From Myotis daubentonii (Eukaryota > Chordata > Mammalia > Chiroptera > Vespertilionidae), in NCBI RefSeq assembly GCF_963259705.1, contig NC_081847.1:72313754-72377753 (forward strand): 64,000 nucleotides of DNA, given 5' to 3'. Positions 22,991-32,829 of the stretch are shown here, in pieces. The translations under genes were made by a program, and so were the position numbers. The notes beneath the pieces are model-generated. The model was not told where the DNA came from. It saw only the letters and a list, made by a program, of their open reading frames with translations, and made no database searches. The stretch's first letter is position 1, and each line of letters opens with the position of its first letter.

Positions 22991-23239
22991 AGAGGAATTT
23001 GCTTTTTAAAACCAGTAAGATCACAATTGGTGGGATATTCACATTACAATCAATAAGGCATTCAATCGAATGGGATGATTATACAATTCAGAAAATCAAA
23101 GTAACTTTTCTATTGTTAAACAAAGCTAATAAGTACAGAAGCCAAACAGCAGGGTTAAAGTTAAACTACAGTTTCTGCCTGAGATGACTGCTACCACACT
23201 TCACTGGCAGGGTCATGGTAGCATCTGCCACACTCACCT

Positions 23240-23710
23240 TTCTCACTTTACTGGTGGTTCTCATTCTGCTGGTGTTTCCCTTTGCTGTGCAGAAGGTTTT
23301 TAGTTGGATGTGGTCCCACTTGTTTATGTTTTCTTTTGTTGCCTTGGCTTTTGGAGTCAGATCCAAAAATCATCTTTAAGACCGATGCCAAGGAGGTTAC
23401 CGTAAGCCTGTGTTTTCTTCTAGGCATTTTATGGTTTCAAATCTTACATTCTAAGCTTTGATCCACTTTGAATTAATTTTTGTGTATCGTGTGAAATAGT
23501 GGTCTCGTTTCATTCTTTTGCATGTGCCTGTTCAGTTTTCCCAAAACCACTTATTGAAGAGACTGTCCTCTCCCCATAATATATTCTTGCCTCCTTTGAC
23601 ATCAGTTAATTGACCATATATGCATGGGTTTATTTCTGAGCTTTTTCTTTCTATTCTATTGATCTGCTTTTATGCCAATACCAGGCTGTTTTGATTACTA
23701 CTAGCGTTTT
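23240..23710 (-). mobile_element. LINE-1 ORF2 fragment
   Basis: The plus strand is the reverse complement of L1 ORF2: 'ctttgctgtgcagaaggttt', 'catctttaagaccgatgcca aggagg', 'attttatggtttcaaatctt', 'ccaaaaccacttattgaaga', 'ttatgccaataccaggctgt tttgattact'. This lies between the endonuclease and reverse-transcriptase regions. It is an isolated, non-coding piece. Confidence 0.85.
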
Positions 23711-24070
23711 CCAGTTTGAACGTTTTCAGTTGAAGGGATTTGTTGCCAATTTCTCTAGTGCAATAGATTCTGCTTGACAGTTTGCACGCTCCGGGAGAAG
23801 TTACAGACTTGTCAGCTTGGGGCGATGACATCAGGAAAGCACTGAGTGAGCGTTGAGTCTGACTGCTGCTGATCGACCTTCTAGGTCTAAGTTCCTCCTC
23901 CGTGTAATGGGAGTGATGGCAAGGCTTTTGCTCTACCTCAAGTGAGGTAATAGATGAGCTCATCCTTAATAATCTGGGGAGCATTTAGGGATGTAAGTTA
24001 TTGATTAAGACTAAGTACCGTGATTAAAACTGTGTAAATGAACTAGTCATCATTATTCTAGGTCTTCATT

Positions 24071-24256
24071 TTTTTAAATGTGTTTTTATTTATTTTAGAG
24101 AGAGAGCAAGGGAGAGGGAGAGAGAGCGATAGAAACATTGGTGAGAGAGAATCATTGATCGGCTGCCTCCTGCAGGCTCCCTACTAGGGACCAGCCCTCT
24201 ACCTTTTGAAAGTGCATGGGATGATGCCCAACCAACTGAGCCACACTGGCCAGGGC
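24071..24256 (-). mobile_element. Ves SINE
   Basis: Read on the plus strand it is tail-first: A/T-rich end, 'agagagagcgatagaaacat', 'gatcggctgcctcctgcagg', and the tRNA head 'gcccaaccaactgagccaca ctggccaggg'. Flanking direct repeats CTAGGTCTTCATT (24058-24070) and CTAGGTCTTTATT (24257-24269) match at 12 of 13 positions. Internal Pol III boxes would be on the minus strand. Confidence 0.9.
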
Positions 24257-24269
24257 CTAGGTCTTTATT

Positions 24270-25435
24270 TTAATGTGTGTGCAGCCAGGCTCCCTATTTA
24301 GCCTGTCTCCCAGATGGCTCTCTGAATGCTCTCAGGGCCAGACTACGGGGATACAATGAAGACCACTTTGATGAGTCTCTGAACTCAGGGGACTCATGGC
24401 CAGAGGGAGGCAGATCCCAGACCATGGCTCTCCATGCAAATCAGCTTAGTCTCCATCCATCCCACAGCCCGTGCCCGGTACCTGTACCCAGATTCACCCA
24501 GCATAGGTAAGAGCCTGACCTGGTCTAAGCCTCTGGTCTTAACCAGAGGGAGGAGCATGAACACGGGCCAAGGGAAAACCTGTGCTCTCCTCTGGAACAA
24601 GCGATGAGTGCCCTAAATCTCGGAGGATGTCCTGACAAATTGGCCGGGATTTGTGTGCTGTATTCCGGTATTTCCCTTCAGGGGCACATTGCAGGGTTTT
24701 AAGCAGAGAGAGGCAAGTGCCAATGTGCCTTTGGGGAAAATGCTCTGGTCTGAGGTGTGGGAGGGAGGGTTAGCAAGGCTGCAGGACCCCAGAAGAGGCT
24801 GCCCCAGAGGTCCAGGCGACAGGTGTGCGTGAAAACGTGTCTGTGCGTCTTGTTAGCCGGCTCATGCAGCTGGAGCCTCAGTAGTGGATGCTGGGAGCTT
24901 TCCTGAGAGGTGGCAGGAAGAGAGTCTCCCTGGGCCTTCCCAAGCTCCTCACTCAGCCAGGGCTTTAGGAGCGGTTCGCGGTGAGGAGCACACACCACTC
25001 CATCCCTTAATCTTAGGATCTTGTATCCTTCGAAGCTTCCTTTCCTGGACCTGTTTCCCAGCCCCAGGGGACCTCATCAAAGGAGGAGGTGGAGCCACAT
25101 GCTCAGAGAGGAGGGCACACAGCCAGGCCTGGCCAAGGGGACCCCACCCTTCTGTTCTCTGCAAAATGCTTAGTAAAATGCAGTCTTAGTGGGAGCGGAG
25201 AGAGAGAGAGAGTTGATTGAGGGCAAGGACAGGGTCCGAAGGTAAAGGCTGTCAGCAGGCAGGGCATCTGAGGCCCGGGGACCTGGCGCAGATGTTAATT
25301 CCTTGCTTTACCTCAAGGGAAACTGAAAATGAGGAAAGGTACACTTCAGCCCCAACTGGTGGTAAAGCAAAACAGAGGCGGAAACTTAGATTTCAATCAG
25401 GGACTGCCAGTGCCCCTCATTCTGTATTTCTTGCG
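24270..25435. other. unrecognised non-coding sequence
   Basis: GC-rich relative to its surroundings, with a short GA tract at about 25199-25212. Frames of up to 101 codons on both strands show no recognisable domain. Confidence 0.4.
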
Positions 25436-25665
25436 CTTTTTTTTTTTATTGTGTAAAGTTTTACATATGTCTCCTTTTTCCTCAATTGACACCCCCCCAC
25501 CCCCGCCCCCAGCCATTCCCACCCCAGGCAAGCCCCCACCACCCCAGTGTCTATGTCCCTTGGTTATGCTAATATGCATGCATACAAGCCCTTTGGTTGC
25601 TCTCTAACAACCGCCCCCCCCCCCCCCAGCCCTGCTCCCTGCTACCATTTGTCTCTGGTTTTAAA
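25436..25665 (-). mobile_element. young bat LINE-1 3' end, strongly 5' truncated
   Basis: Starts with a T run (the poly(A) tail on the minus strand), then 'ttattgtgtaaagttttaca tatgtctcc', C-rich runs and 'tgtctatgtcccttggttat gctaatatgcatgca'. The same tail sequence occurs at 50105-50460 ('attattgttgaaagtattac agatgtccccc' type). The C runs at 25492-25507 and 25614-25628 are typical of this 3' UTR. Confidence 0.75.
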
Positions 25666-26035
25666 AAGTGTGAGTGCCCATGTCAGGCTGGCACAGAAGG
25701 ACTGTAAGAGGATCACGTTTCAGGGGACTAAACAGCAGCTCTTTGCAAAAGTCAAGTGAGAATCTGGGCATTTTTCTGAACTGGTTCAAGCTGAAAGGTC
25801 ACCTTGTCCTCCTGTGGAAGACGTTAATGGCTAAAAGAAACAATTGGGAAGGTAATTTAATATTCCCACATTTGAGTTATAAAAAGTCTATCTGAAACCT
25901 TATAATTAAGGTGCTATAGCAATCTTTGTTACAAGAAAATTTTTTCCTAGCCTTTCTTTGAATTCAAGCCATTTAAATCAGCTCTGTCATTTTAATTCCT
26001 TAATAATTTGTGCGTATTTCATATATGTATGTATA
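25666..26035. other. unrecognised A/T-rich sequence
   Basis: I see no gene or nameable repeat between the L1 end and the next Helitron. Confidence 0.4.
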
Positions 26036-26152
26036 TTAGAGGCCCGATGCACAAAATTTGTGCAAAGGGCTCGACCCTTGAAGCCCCAGCTTCGTCTGGA
26101 AGGTCATCTGCTGTCTGGTCTAATTAGCATATTACTTTTTTATTATTATAGA
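26036..26152 (-). mobile_element. 117-bp mini-Helitron (HeliBat type)
   Basis: The left end is TTAG, one change from CTAG, followed by 'aggcccgatgca' and a hairpin (26048-26064, TGCACAAA / TTTGTGCA). The right end '...tattattatagat' on the minus strand reads TCTATAATAATA. A lies at 26035 and T at 26153, fitting A|T insertion. Only the two termini and a short middle remain, so it depends wholly on enzymes made elsewhere. Confidence 0.88.
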
Positions 26153-27125
26153 TTCTTTCTAGTGTATGAGCAAACAGTTTGTAAACACAGTCGAAAACTT
26201 ATATCCAACCAAAAAATTAAATTTTTTTAATTGATGAGAAAATGTGACTAAAATTTAAGCAAAACATGTTTAGACAAAGATAAACCCTATAACCACCCAT
26301 AGTAAAATAATTTTTACTGGTACTTAAGCCATTCTGTCACTTGTGACCTTGAATATGTGTTTTATTTGTACTCTGCTTGGGCTTGTACTGTTCTGTATCT
26401 TGCCTTTAAAACAATTACTCAGTTGTAAGTGAGAGGGAGATTTATGGACTTATGTAACTGAAATCCATCTGTGGGGTCTGCCTTTACGGTTGACTAGCAT
26501 GATCCTGACCCTTATATTCCACTGCTAGACCAGGAATAGGATTAGTTTTCCCATAGTACATGTGGAGCAGGAGGACGTGTGGATATCACACAAAAAACCC
26601 ATGTCCCGTGTGCACCTGTCTTAGGTTTGGACTGCTCAGGCAGAGTAGATGTCCAGCCCCAGTGGAGGACATCAAGAGTAGGATTTGGATGCATTCAACA
26701 AGTCTGTCTCTAATTATTCTGCTGATATGTCTCATTTTTCCTCCTTCAATTGGTAACCAGCTCATCTGATGACAGGTCTCTGGGCTTGGCTATCAAACTG
26801 AGCACCAGAAGCCTGATGAACAGGCTTTCTGGGGGGAAAAAAGAAGCCTTGATTTGTAGTGTTTGCCAATTTCTTTGGTGTAAATATTCCTACTGGAGCT
26901 GATTTTAAACTATTGGTGTAAAGTCATTGAATGTGGGGTTGGAAAGAGATGTGTACAATTGACTCCTGGGAGTGGATACAATTCTGCCTAACAACTTCTT
27001 GTAATGCACTCTTTTATTAATAGATTATTTTTCTAGACCCAGGTTTGGTTTTAAAACCTTATGCTTTTACCCCATTGGCATTTTCAGCATGGAGGCTGGC
27101 TTCTTTGCAGTTGCTCCTTCTTGAG
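26153..27125. other. unrecognised A/T-rich sequence
   Basis: No gene or named repeat is supported. Confidence 0.4.
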
Positions 27126-27605
27126 TTTGTTTACTCAATCAATCATTTGTCCGTTTGTTTAATAGATATCATTGAATGCCTATTATATATCACTTACTTG
27201 CCTGGCCCCTGGGAACATAGCAATGTACAAAGTAAGTCCTTGTTCTTGGAGGAGACATACTATTAGAAAGTTTTATTTATTCAGGTAAAAGTGATGTGAA
27301 AAAAATTAAACATTGTGAGTACCATGGAAGTGGATGGAAAGTGTGGAGGGGACTACGGATAGAGAAGGGGAAATTATGAAGGTCTCTCTGAATGCAATGA
27401 GATAGGATAGCATTGCAAGGGATGAGCAAGCTTGGCATGTTTAAGGAACAGAAGGAGGATCCTGAGCCTGGACTGGAGGCAGCCACAGGGAGGGTGGCAG
27501 GAGATGGTGCCAGGAAGGTAGCCAGGATTCAGATCATGGCGAGCCTTTAGTGCTTTGGATTTTAAGCCCAGTGAGAAGAGAACAGGGGTCGATCACTTTG
27601 GCTTC
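27126..27605 (-). repeat. L2 LINE 3' portion
   Basis: Reverse-complement L2 in order: 'tcaatcaatcatttgtccgt', 'attgaatgcctattatatat', then further into the element 'gaaggtctctctgaatgcaa', 'gcaagcttggcatgtttaag gaacagaaggagg', 'gggtggcaggagatggtgcc', 'tttggattttaagcccagtg'. About 480 bases remain. Confidence 0.75.
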
Positions 27606-27622
27606 TGGGTGGAGCACCTAGA

Positions 27623-27832
27623 CCAGTGATTCTCAAAGTATAGCCCCCACCCCAGCTGCATAAGCACCACCCGGGAACTTTCTAGAAATATATATTCTTA
27701 GGCCCCATCCCAAACCCACTGAATTGGAGACCCTAGGGATGGATCCAGCTGTCTGTGCCTCATCCACCCTCCAGGGTGTGCTGATGTGCTGGAGTTTGGG
27801 GCCTAGGCTATAGCTAGTGCTCTCACTTCCTT
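27623..27832 (+). mobile_element. MER5A-like hAT MITE
   Basis: Left terminus 'cagtgattctcaaagta', then 'caccacccgggaactttcta gaaa', 'cttaggccccatcccaaacc', and a second half with 'ggtgtgctgatgtgctgg'. The right terminus has decayed. Confidence 0.75.
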
Positions 27833-28029
27833 TTATCCCTCCCACATCAGCGCCACCATCTTCCCTGAAGGCTAACGCATTGCTTTTCATCCATCTTGCA
27901 TGTCAATACTGTTTGGTTCCTGAAAGAATACAGGATAGTCCCCCCCCCTGACATTTTCACAGGCCATCAGATCTGCATGTGCTGGGCTGGCTGCTGAGAC
28001 ACTGCTCACCACACTTCCCATCATGAATC
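27833..28029. other. unrecognised sequence
   Basis: Nothing recognised, apart from a short C run near 27940. Confidence 0.4.
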
Positions 28030-28260
28030 TCCATTACAAATTGGTTGTTACAAAATAGTCGTAGGGATGTAAAGCACAGCAAAGGGAATATAGTCAATAA
28101 TGCTCTAATAATTATGTCTGGTGTCAGATGGGTACGAGATTTATCCGGTTGATCACTTAGTAAATTACAAAATAGTCTAATCAGTGGGATGTACGCCTGA
28201 AATTAATATAATGCTGGATGTCAACTGTAATTGAAAAGTAGAAAAAATTATTTTAAAAGA
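28030..28260 (+). mobile_element. LINE-1 3' UTR end
   Basis: 'acaaaatagtcgtagggatg taaagcacagc', 'atagtcaataatgctctaat aattatgtctggtgtcagat', 'gggatgtacgcctgaaatta atataatgctgg', and the tail 'gtcaactgtaattgaaaagt' follow the L1 3' UTR shared by laurasiatherian mammals. Confidence 0.85.
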
Positions 28261-28566
28261 TCCTACCTGTGAATTCTTAAAGCCAACAGTGATTACATCA
28301 CTTTCTTCATTAAACATTTAAGAGGCTTGATTTCCCTCAAACAGTTTTATGGCGTATACCCCCATGGTGGTCATTTTTTCTATGTTCCTCTGCCTCTGTT
28401 GAAATGTAGCAGAAAGAACAGTTTGCTGCGCTACATAGCATAAAGGTTATATAACTCATCTGCAACTGGTATGAATTGTTTCATGATACTAAATCTGTAT
28501 CATCTTAATTATGACTCAGTCTTTACCCACTGGAGACTTTTGCCCTCCCTTGAAATTATAAAAGAA
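28261..28566. other. unrecognised sequence
   Basis: A/T-rich; no gene or repeat recognised. Confidence 0.4.
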
Positions 28567-29667
28567 CTAGAGGCCCAGTGCACAAAAATTTGTGCACTCA
28601 GTGGGGAGGGGGTTCCCTCAGCCCGGCCTGTGCCCTCTAGCAGTCTGGGACCCCTCGGGAGATAACGACCTGCTGGCTTAGGCCTGCTCCCGGGTGGCAG
28701 AGGGCAGGCCCAATCCCTAGGTGCAGCCCCTGGTCGGACTCAGAGCAGGGCCAATTGGGGAGTTGGGGCGCCGCCCCCTGTCATGCACAGAGCAGGGCGG
28801 ATTGGGAGGTTGCGATGCCACCCTCAGTCACACTCAGGGTAGGGCCGATTGGGGGGTTGGTGCACCGCCCCTGTCACACTCAAGGCAGGGTTGATGGGGA
28901 GGTTGCGGCGCCACCTACTGTCACGCACAGAGCAGGGCCAATCAGTGGGTTGGGACGCTGCCCCCTGTCACGCACACAGCAGGGCCCATCAGGGGGGTTG
29001 GGGCTCCGTACCCTGCCATGCACAGAGCAGGGCCCATCAGGTGGTTGGGGAGCTCCCCCCTGTCACATACAGAGCAGGGCCCATCGGGGGTAGAGGAGCT
29101 CCCCCCTGTCACTCAGAGAGTAGGGCCGATAGGGGAGTTGGGGCACTGTCCCCTGTCACACACAGAGCAGGGCGGATCAGCGGGTTGGGGTGCCGCCCTC
29201 TATCACCCACAGAGCAGGGCCAATCAGGGGGTTGGGGCGCTGCCACTGTCACATTCAGGGCAGGGCAGATGGGGAGGTTATGGCTCTACCCCATCACACA
29301 CAGAGCAGGGCCCGTGGGGGGGGGGGGGCGTTGGGGCACTGCCCTCTATCACCCACAGAGCAGGGCCAATCAGGGGGTTGGGGCGCCGCCCTCTATCACC
29401 CATAGAGCAGGGCCGATCAGGGGGTTGGGGCACCACCACTCTCACACTCAGGGCAGGGCCAATGGGGAGGTTATGGCTCTGCCCCGTCACACACAGAGCA
29501 GGGCCCGTGGGGGGGGGGGTTGGGGTGCCGCACCCTGTCACACACAGAGCCGCAGGGCGATCGGGGTTTGGGCGCTGCCCCCTGTCACGCTGATCCTGGT
29601 GCCAGGAGGCCTCGCGGCTCCGCTGATCCTGGTGATGGGAGGCATATTATCCTTTTACTATATAGGG
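28567..29667 (-). mobile_element. Helitron carrying a minisatellite
   Basis: The left end is CTAG at 28567-28570 preceded by host A, with the hairpin at 28578-28597 (GTGCACAAA / TTTGTGCAC). The right end 'catattatccttttactata tagg' reads on the minus strand as the HeliBat TC-end motif. Between them lies a unique head (28598-28744), then about 18 copies of a 47-bp unit, then a short unique piece. There is no transposase or helicase. The next Helitron begins immediately at the right edge; the exact base of the join is ambiguous. Confidence 0.88.
28745..29605. repeat. 47-bp minisatellite inside a Helitron
   Basis: The word GCAGGG recurs at 28745, 28792, 28885, 28932, 28980 and 29027 (with GTAGGG at 28839), giving steps of 46-48 bases, and continues to about 29600. 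A unit contains 'cacagagcagggcc', 'gggggttggggc' and 'gccccctgtca'. Because 47 is not a multiple of three, frames run through with a protein period of 47 residues, which explains plus frames up to 273 codons (28849-29670). Long G runs near 29315 and 29512 are part of variant units. Confidence 0.95.
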
Positions 29668-30268
29668 TAGAGGCCTGGTGCATGGGTGGGGCCGGCTGGT
29701 TTGCCCTGAAGGGTGTCCTGGATCAGGGTGGGGGTCCCCACTGGGGTGCCTGGCCAGCCTGGGTGAGGGAATGATGGTTGTTTGCAGCTGGTCACACACC
29801 CTTCAGGGTGGGGGTCCCCACTGGGGTGCCTGGCCAGTCTGGGTGAGGGGCTGAGGGCTGTTTTCAGGCTGGGGGTGACTGAAGCTCCCAACAGCTCCTT
29901 TTTTCCTTTTTTTTTTTTTTTTTTTTTTATTCTGGGCCAGCTTTACCTTGAGGCTTGGCTCCAGCTCTTAGGCCTCCGCTGCTGAAAGTAGGTTTCTGGC
30001 CTTTGCATACAATGTTGCAATCCCGCTGGCTGAAGTCAGGTGGTATTTGTTACAATGTTTGAAACTGCAGGCTCAGAGGCCTGCAGCCGCAGGCGGGGAA
30101 CGTTGGTTTCCTCCGTCATTGAGGCAACCAAGCCTCATGTTAGTTTCAAGCTGCCTGGCTGCCGGCCGCCATCTTGGCTGACAGTTAATTTGCATATCTC
30201 GCTGATTAGCCAATGAAAAGGGTAGCGGTCGTATGCCAATTACCATGTTTCTCTCTTATTAGTGTAGA
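29668..30268 (-). mobile_element. second Helitron, abutting the first
   Basis: Begins 'tagaggcctggtgcatgg', a CTAG-side end with a shortened hairpin region. It contains two copies of an approximately 80-base unit with 'gggtgggggtccccactggg' (about 29728 and 29808), a T run (29909-29928), and the conserved right part 'gttaatttgcatatctcgct gattagccaatg' leading to 'ctcttattagtgtagat'. Host T follows at 30269. It belongs to a different subfamily from the first element, so the pair is a composite rather than a simple tandem. Confidence 0.8.
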
Positions 30269-31228
30269 TGGCAGGGCTTAAGCAACCTCTATGTGGCCAC
30301 AATGAACTGAAGAGCCACAGCCCTTCCCCAGGGTTCCTTGATTGTGTATAAGGGTAACCAAATACGAGTTAATGTGGCCTAATACTATTCAAAGCGTCAC
30401 TCAACTATATTATTTTCACAAGTACCAATTTTTAGGGACATATTCGTCATTAACTCAAGGACTTTTCTTTACAAGCCAAAGGAAGAATCCTCCCAGACTA
30501 GTAGTTAGTAATTAGTTTTATGAGTAATATAACTGAATTGTATGCAAGTCCTTAAGAACTCAATGTGGACACTTGGCCTTCGGACTGCTAGTGATGGATC
30601 TTAAGCTGACAATTCACAGGTATTATTCAGCAGGTGTTTTGAGCTACATTTGTGTTTTGTTCTAGCAATTGGATCTGGAATTTAGTATCCATTGTCTGAA
30701 CGTTGGATTTTTATCTGGTCTTAGAACTAAGAAACAAAACAAAACCCAAGACTTCCAGATAAAGAAGTTGTGAATTTCATGTGTAATTCCAGAGTCCTAG
30801 CATTTCCAAAAGTAAGAATTATTACTGTGATGTTTATTCAGATATAATCATCTAGGTATATTTCTAAACATATCTGTTATTCTTATTACAAGCAATTCTA
30901 GCAACAAAAATAATAACACTTTTTCAAGGATTATAATTTAGAATAATTGCACATCAGAGGAAAATATGGCTATCAAGCCTCTTAAATGTTGAGATACAGC
31001 CCATTGTTGCCTACTATATTTTTCAGTTCCTTGTTCATACATTTCAGCTTAAAATATATCCATTTTTTTTATAACTTTGCCCTTTTGTTCATAGATTTCA
31101 GGAATAAAATTAACCATGGCATAGAATTTAAATCATTTCTTGATACTGAAATTCTCTACACTATAAAGTGGTTATTTCAAATTTTATTTACATAGTTATT
31201 ATCTCTCATCTGGGGACACATGCATCTA
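30269..31228. other. unrecognised A/T-rich sequence
   Basis: About 960 bases with no gene, RNA gene or repeat that I can name. Confidence 0.4.
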
Positions 31229-31454
31229 TCTATTTTTTTAAAAATATATTTTATTGATTTTTTACAGCGAGGAAGGGAGAGGGATAGAAAGTTAGAAACA
31301 TCGATGAGAGAGGAACATCGATCAGCTGCCTCCTGCACACCCTCTACTGGGCATATGCCCACAACCAAGGTACATGCCCTTGACTGGAATCGAGCCCGGG
31401 ACCCTTCAGTCTGCAGGCCGACGCTCTATCCACTGAGCCAAACCAGTCAGGGCA
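31229..31454 (-). mobile_element. Ves SINE
   Basis: Tail-first on the plus strand: 'atatattttattgatttttt', 'cgaggaagggagagggatag', 'aacatcgatgagagaggaac', 'atcagctgcctcctgcacac cctctactggg', B-box region 'ggaatcgagcccggg', and the head 'ctatccactgagccaaacca gtcagggc'. Nearly full length and little diverged. Confidence 0.93.
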
Positions 31455-32037
31455 ATTTTTAATATACATACAAGTGTAACTTTCCCAAGTTTATTGCCAT
31501 CCATTCATTCATACTAAGGAATTTTCTTATTCTGAAATGGTTACTTGGATGAGAGTTTCATCACTCCATCATGACTAAGTTAAGGAGGTCCAGGGGCCAA
31601 GATCACTTCCAGGGTACCACTCACATGATAGGCAGATCTTCAGTCACTCAGAGAGTGTCTGTGGGGTTGGACTCCGCACAAGGTTGTTTCCATGGTCCTG
31701 TGGTCATTGACACTAATCCATGAGCATTTCTGGTAGTCACCACACTGTGAACTCACTCAGACCTGCACAATAAGTGCTCTTGACCTCTAATTCCTTTTTA
31801 TTTATGCCAGCTGATCAACAGGTACTTTTACTTCTTTTCCTGTATACAGATACTTACATAAAGATTTTTGAGTAAATAATGTAGGGTTTCAAATTAAAGC
31901 TCATGGGATGAATCAAGTTCTGAAAACTAAGGGTTTTTTTCTGTCTTTACACTCATAATCAAGCAACACCAGAGCCAAGAATTAGTGAACATGTTATTCG
32001 CATGCTGGCCTGGAACCCTATAAGGTGCTTGATGTGA
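31455..32037. other. unrecognised sequence
   Basis: No gene or repeat recognised between the Ves SINE and the hAT element. Confidence 0.4.
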
Positions 32038-32045
32038 ACCTAGAG

Positions 32046-32257
32046 CAGCGGTTCTCAACCTGTGGGTCGCAACCCCTTTGGCAGTTGAACAACCCTTTCA
32101 CAGGGGTCGCCTAAGACCATCCTGCATATCAGATATTTACATTAAGATTCATAACAGTAGCAGCATTACAGTTAGGAAGTAGCAACAAAAATAATTTTAT
32201 GGTTGGGTCACAACATGAGGAACTGTATTTGAAGGGCCAGAAGGTTGAGAACCACTG
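32046..32257 (+). mobile_element. complete non-autonomous hAT element
   Basis: Inverted termini CAGCGGTTCTCAACC and GGTTGAGAACCACTG differ at one position. A perfect 8-bp target duplication, ACCTAGAG, lies at 32038-32045 and 32258-32265, the length expected of hAT transposases. The 212-bp body ('gggtcgcaacccctttggca', 'ttcataacagtagcagcatt') encodes nothing. Ends and duplication are almost undecayed. Confidence 0.95.
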
Positions 32258-32319
32258 ACCTAGAGTCATGCCTAGGTGGTGTCTGGCTATTTCCCCTCCT
32301 GCCCCGGGTCTTTAGTAAT

Positions 32320-32823
32320 GTATTAGTTTCTTATTGTTGCTGTAACAAATTACCCCAAATTAATGGCTTAAAGCAACACACATTTATTACTGTATGATTA
32401 CAAGTTGATCATCTTCTGACCTTCTGAATGTCAGAAGTCTGAAATAGGTTTGATTGCGCTAAAATTGAGGTGTTGACCAGGCTATGCTCCTAGAGATTCT
32501 AAGGGAGGATTCATTCACCTGCCTTTTCCAGTTTGTAAAGGCCACCTGCGTTCCTCGGCTCATGGCCTCTTCGTTCATCAGAAAAGCCAAGAGTACATCA
32601 TCTTCAGATCTCTCTCAGACTCTAACTCTCCTGCCTCTCTCTTTCCATGTGAAGAACACTTATGATTACATTGGGCTCACCCAGCTCACTGAGGCTAATA
32701 TTATTATCTCAAGATCCTTACCACACCTACAGAGTTATTGTTGCCGTGTAAGATAACATATTCACAGGTTCTGGGGATAGGATGTGGACATCTTTGGGAG
32801 TCTGTATGAGCTGTGGAAGTCAA
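32320..32823 (-). mobile_element. MaLR LTR (MLT1/MST-like)
   Basis: The plus strand reads 'tattagtttcttattgttgc tgtaacaaattacc', 'ttaaagcaacacacatttat', 'gtcagaagtctgaaatagg', 'ctcctgcctctctctttcca', 'cttatgattacattgggctc acccagctc', a reverse-complemented MLT1-type LTR of roughly full length. Confidence 0.85.
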
Positions 32824-32829
32824 TGCCAG

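Noticed and set aside
28745..29605. Regularly spaced repeats resembling a CRISPR array
   Set aside because: The whole 47-bp unit is repeated in tandem with gradual divergence; there are no conserved repeats alternating with unique spacers, and this is animal nuclear DNA.
28849..29670. 273-codon plus-strand open frame with internal amino-acid repeats
   Set aside because: It runs through the 47-bp minisatellite of a Helitron. A unit not divisible by three repeats its three frames in rotation, so long stop-free runs arise without selection. Three overlapping frames on the plus strand and one on the minus behave the same way.
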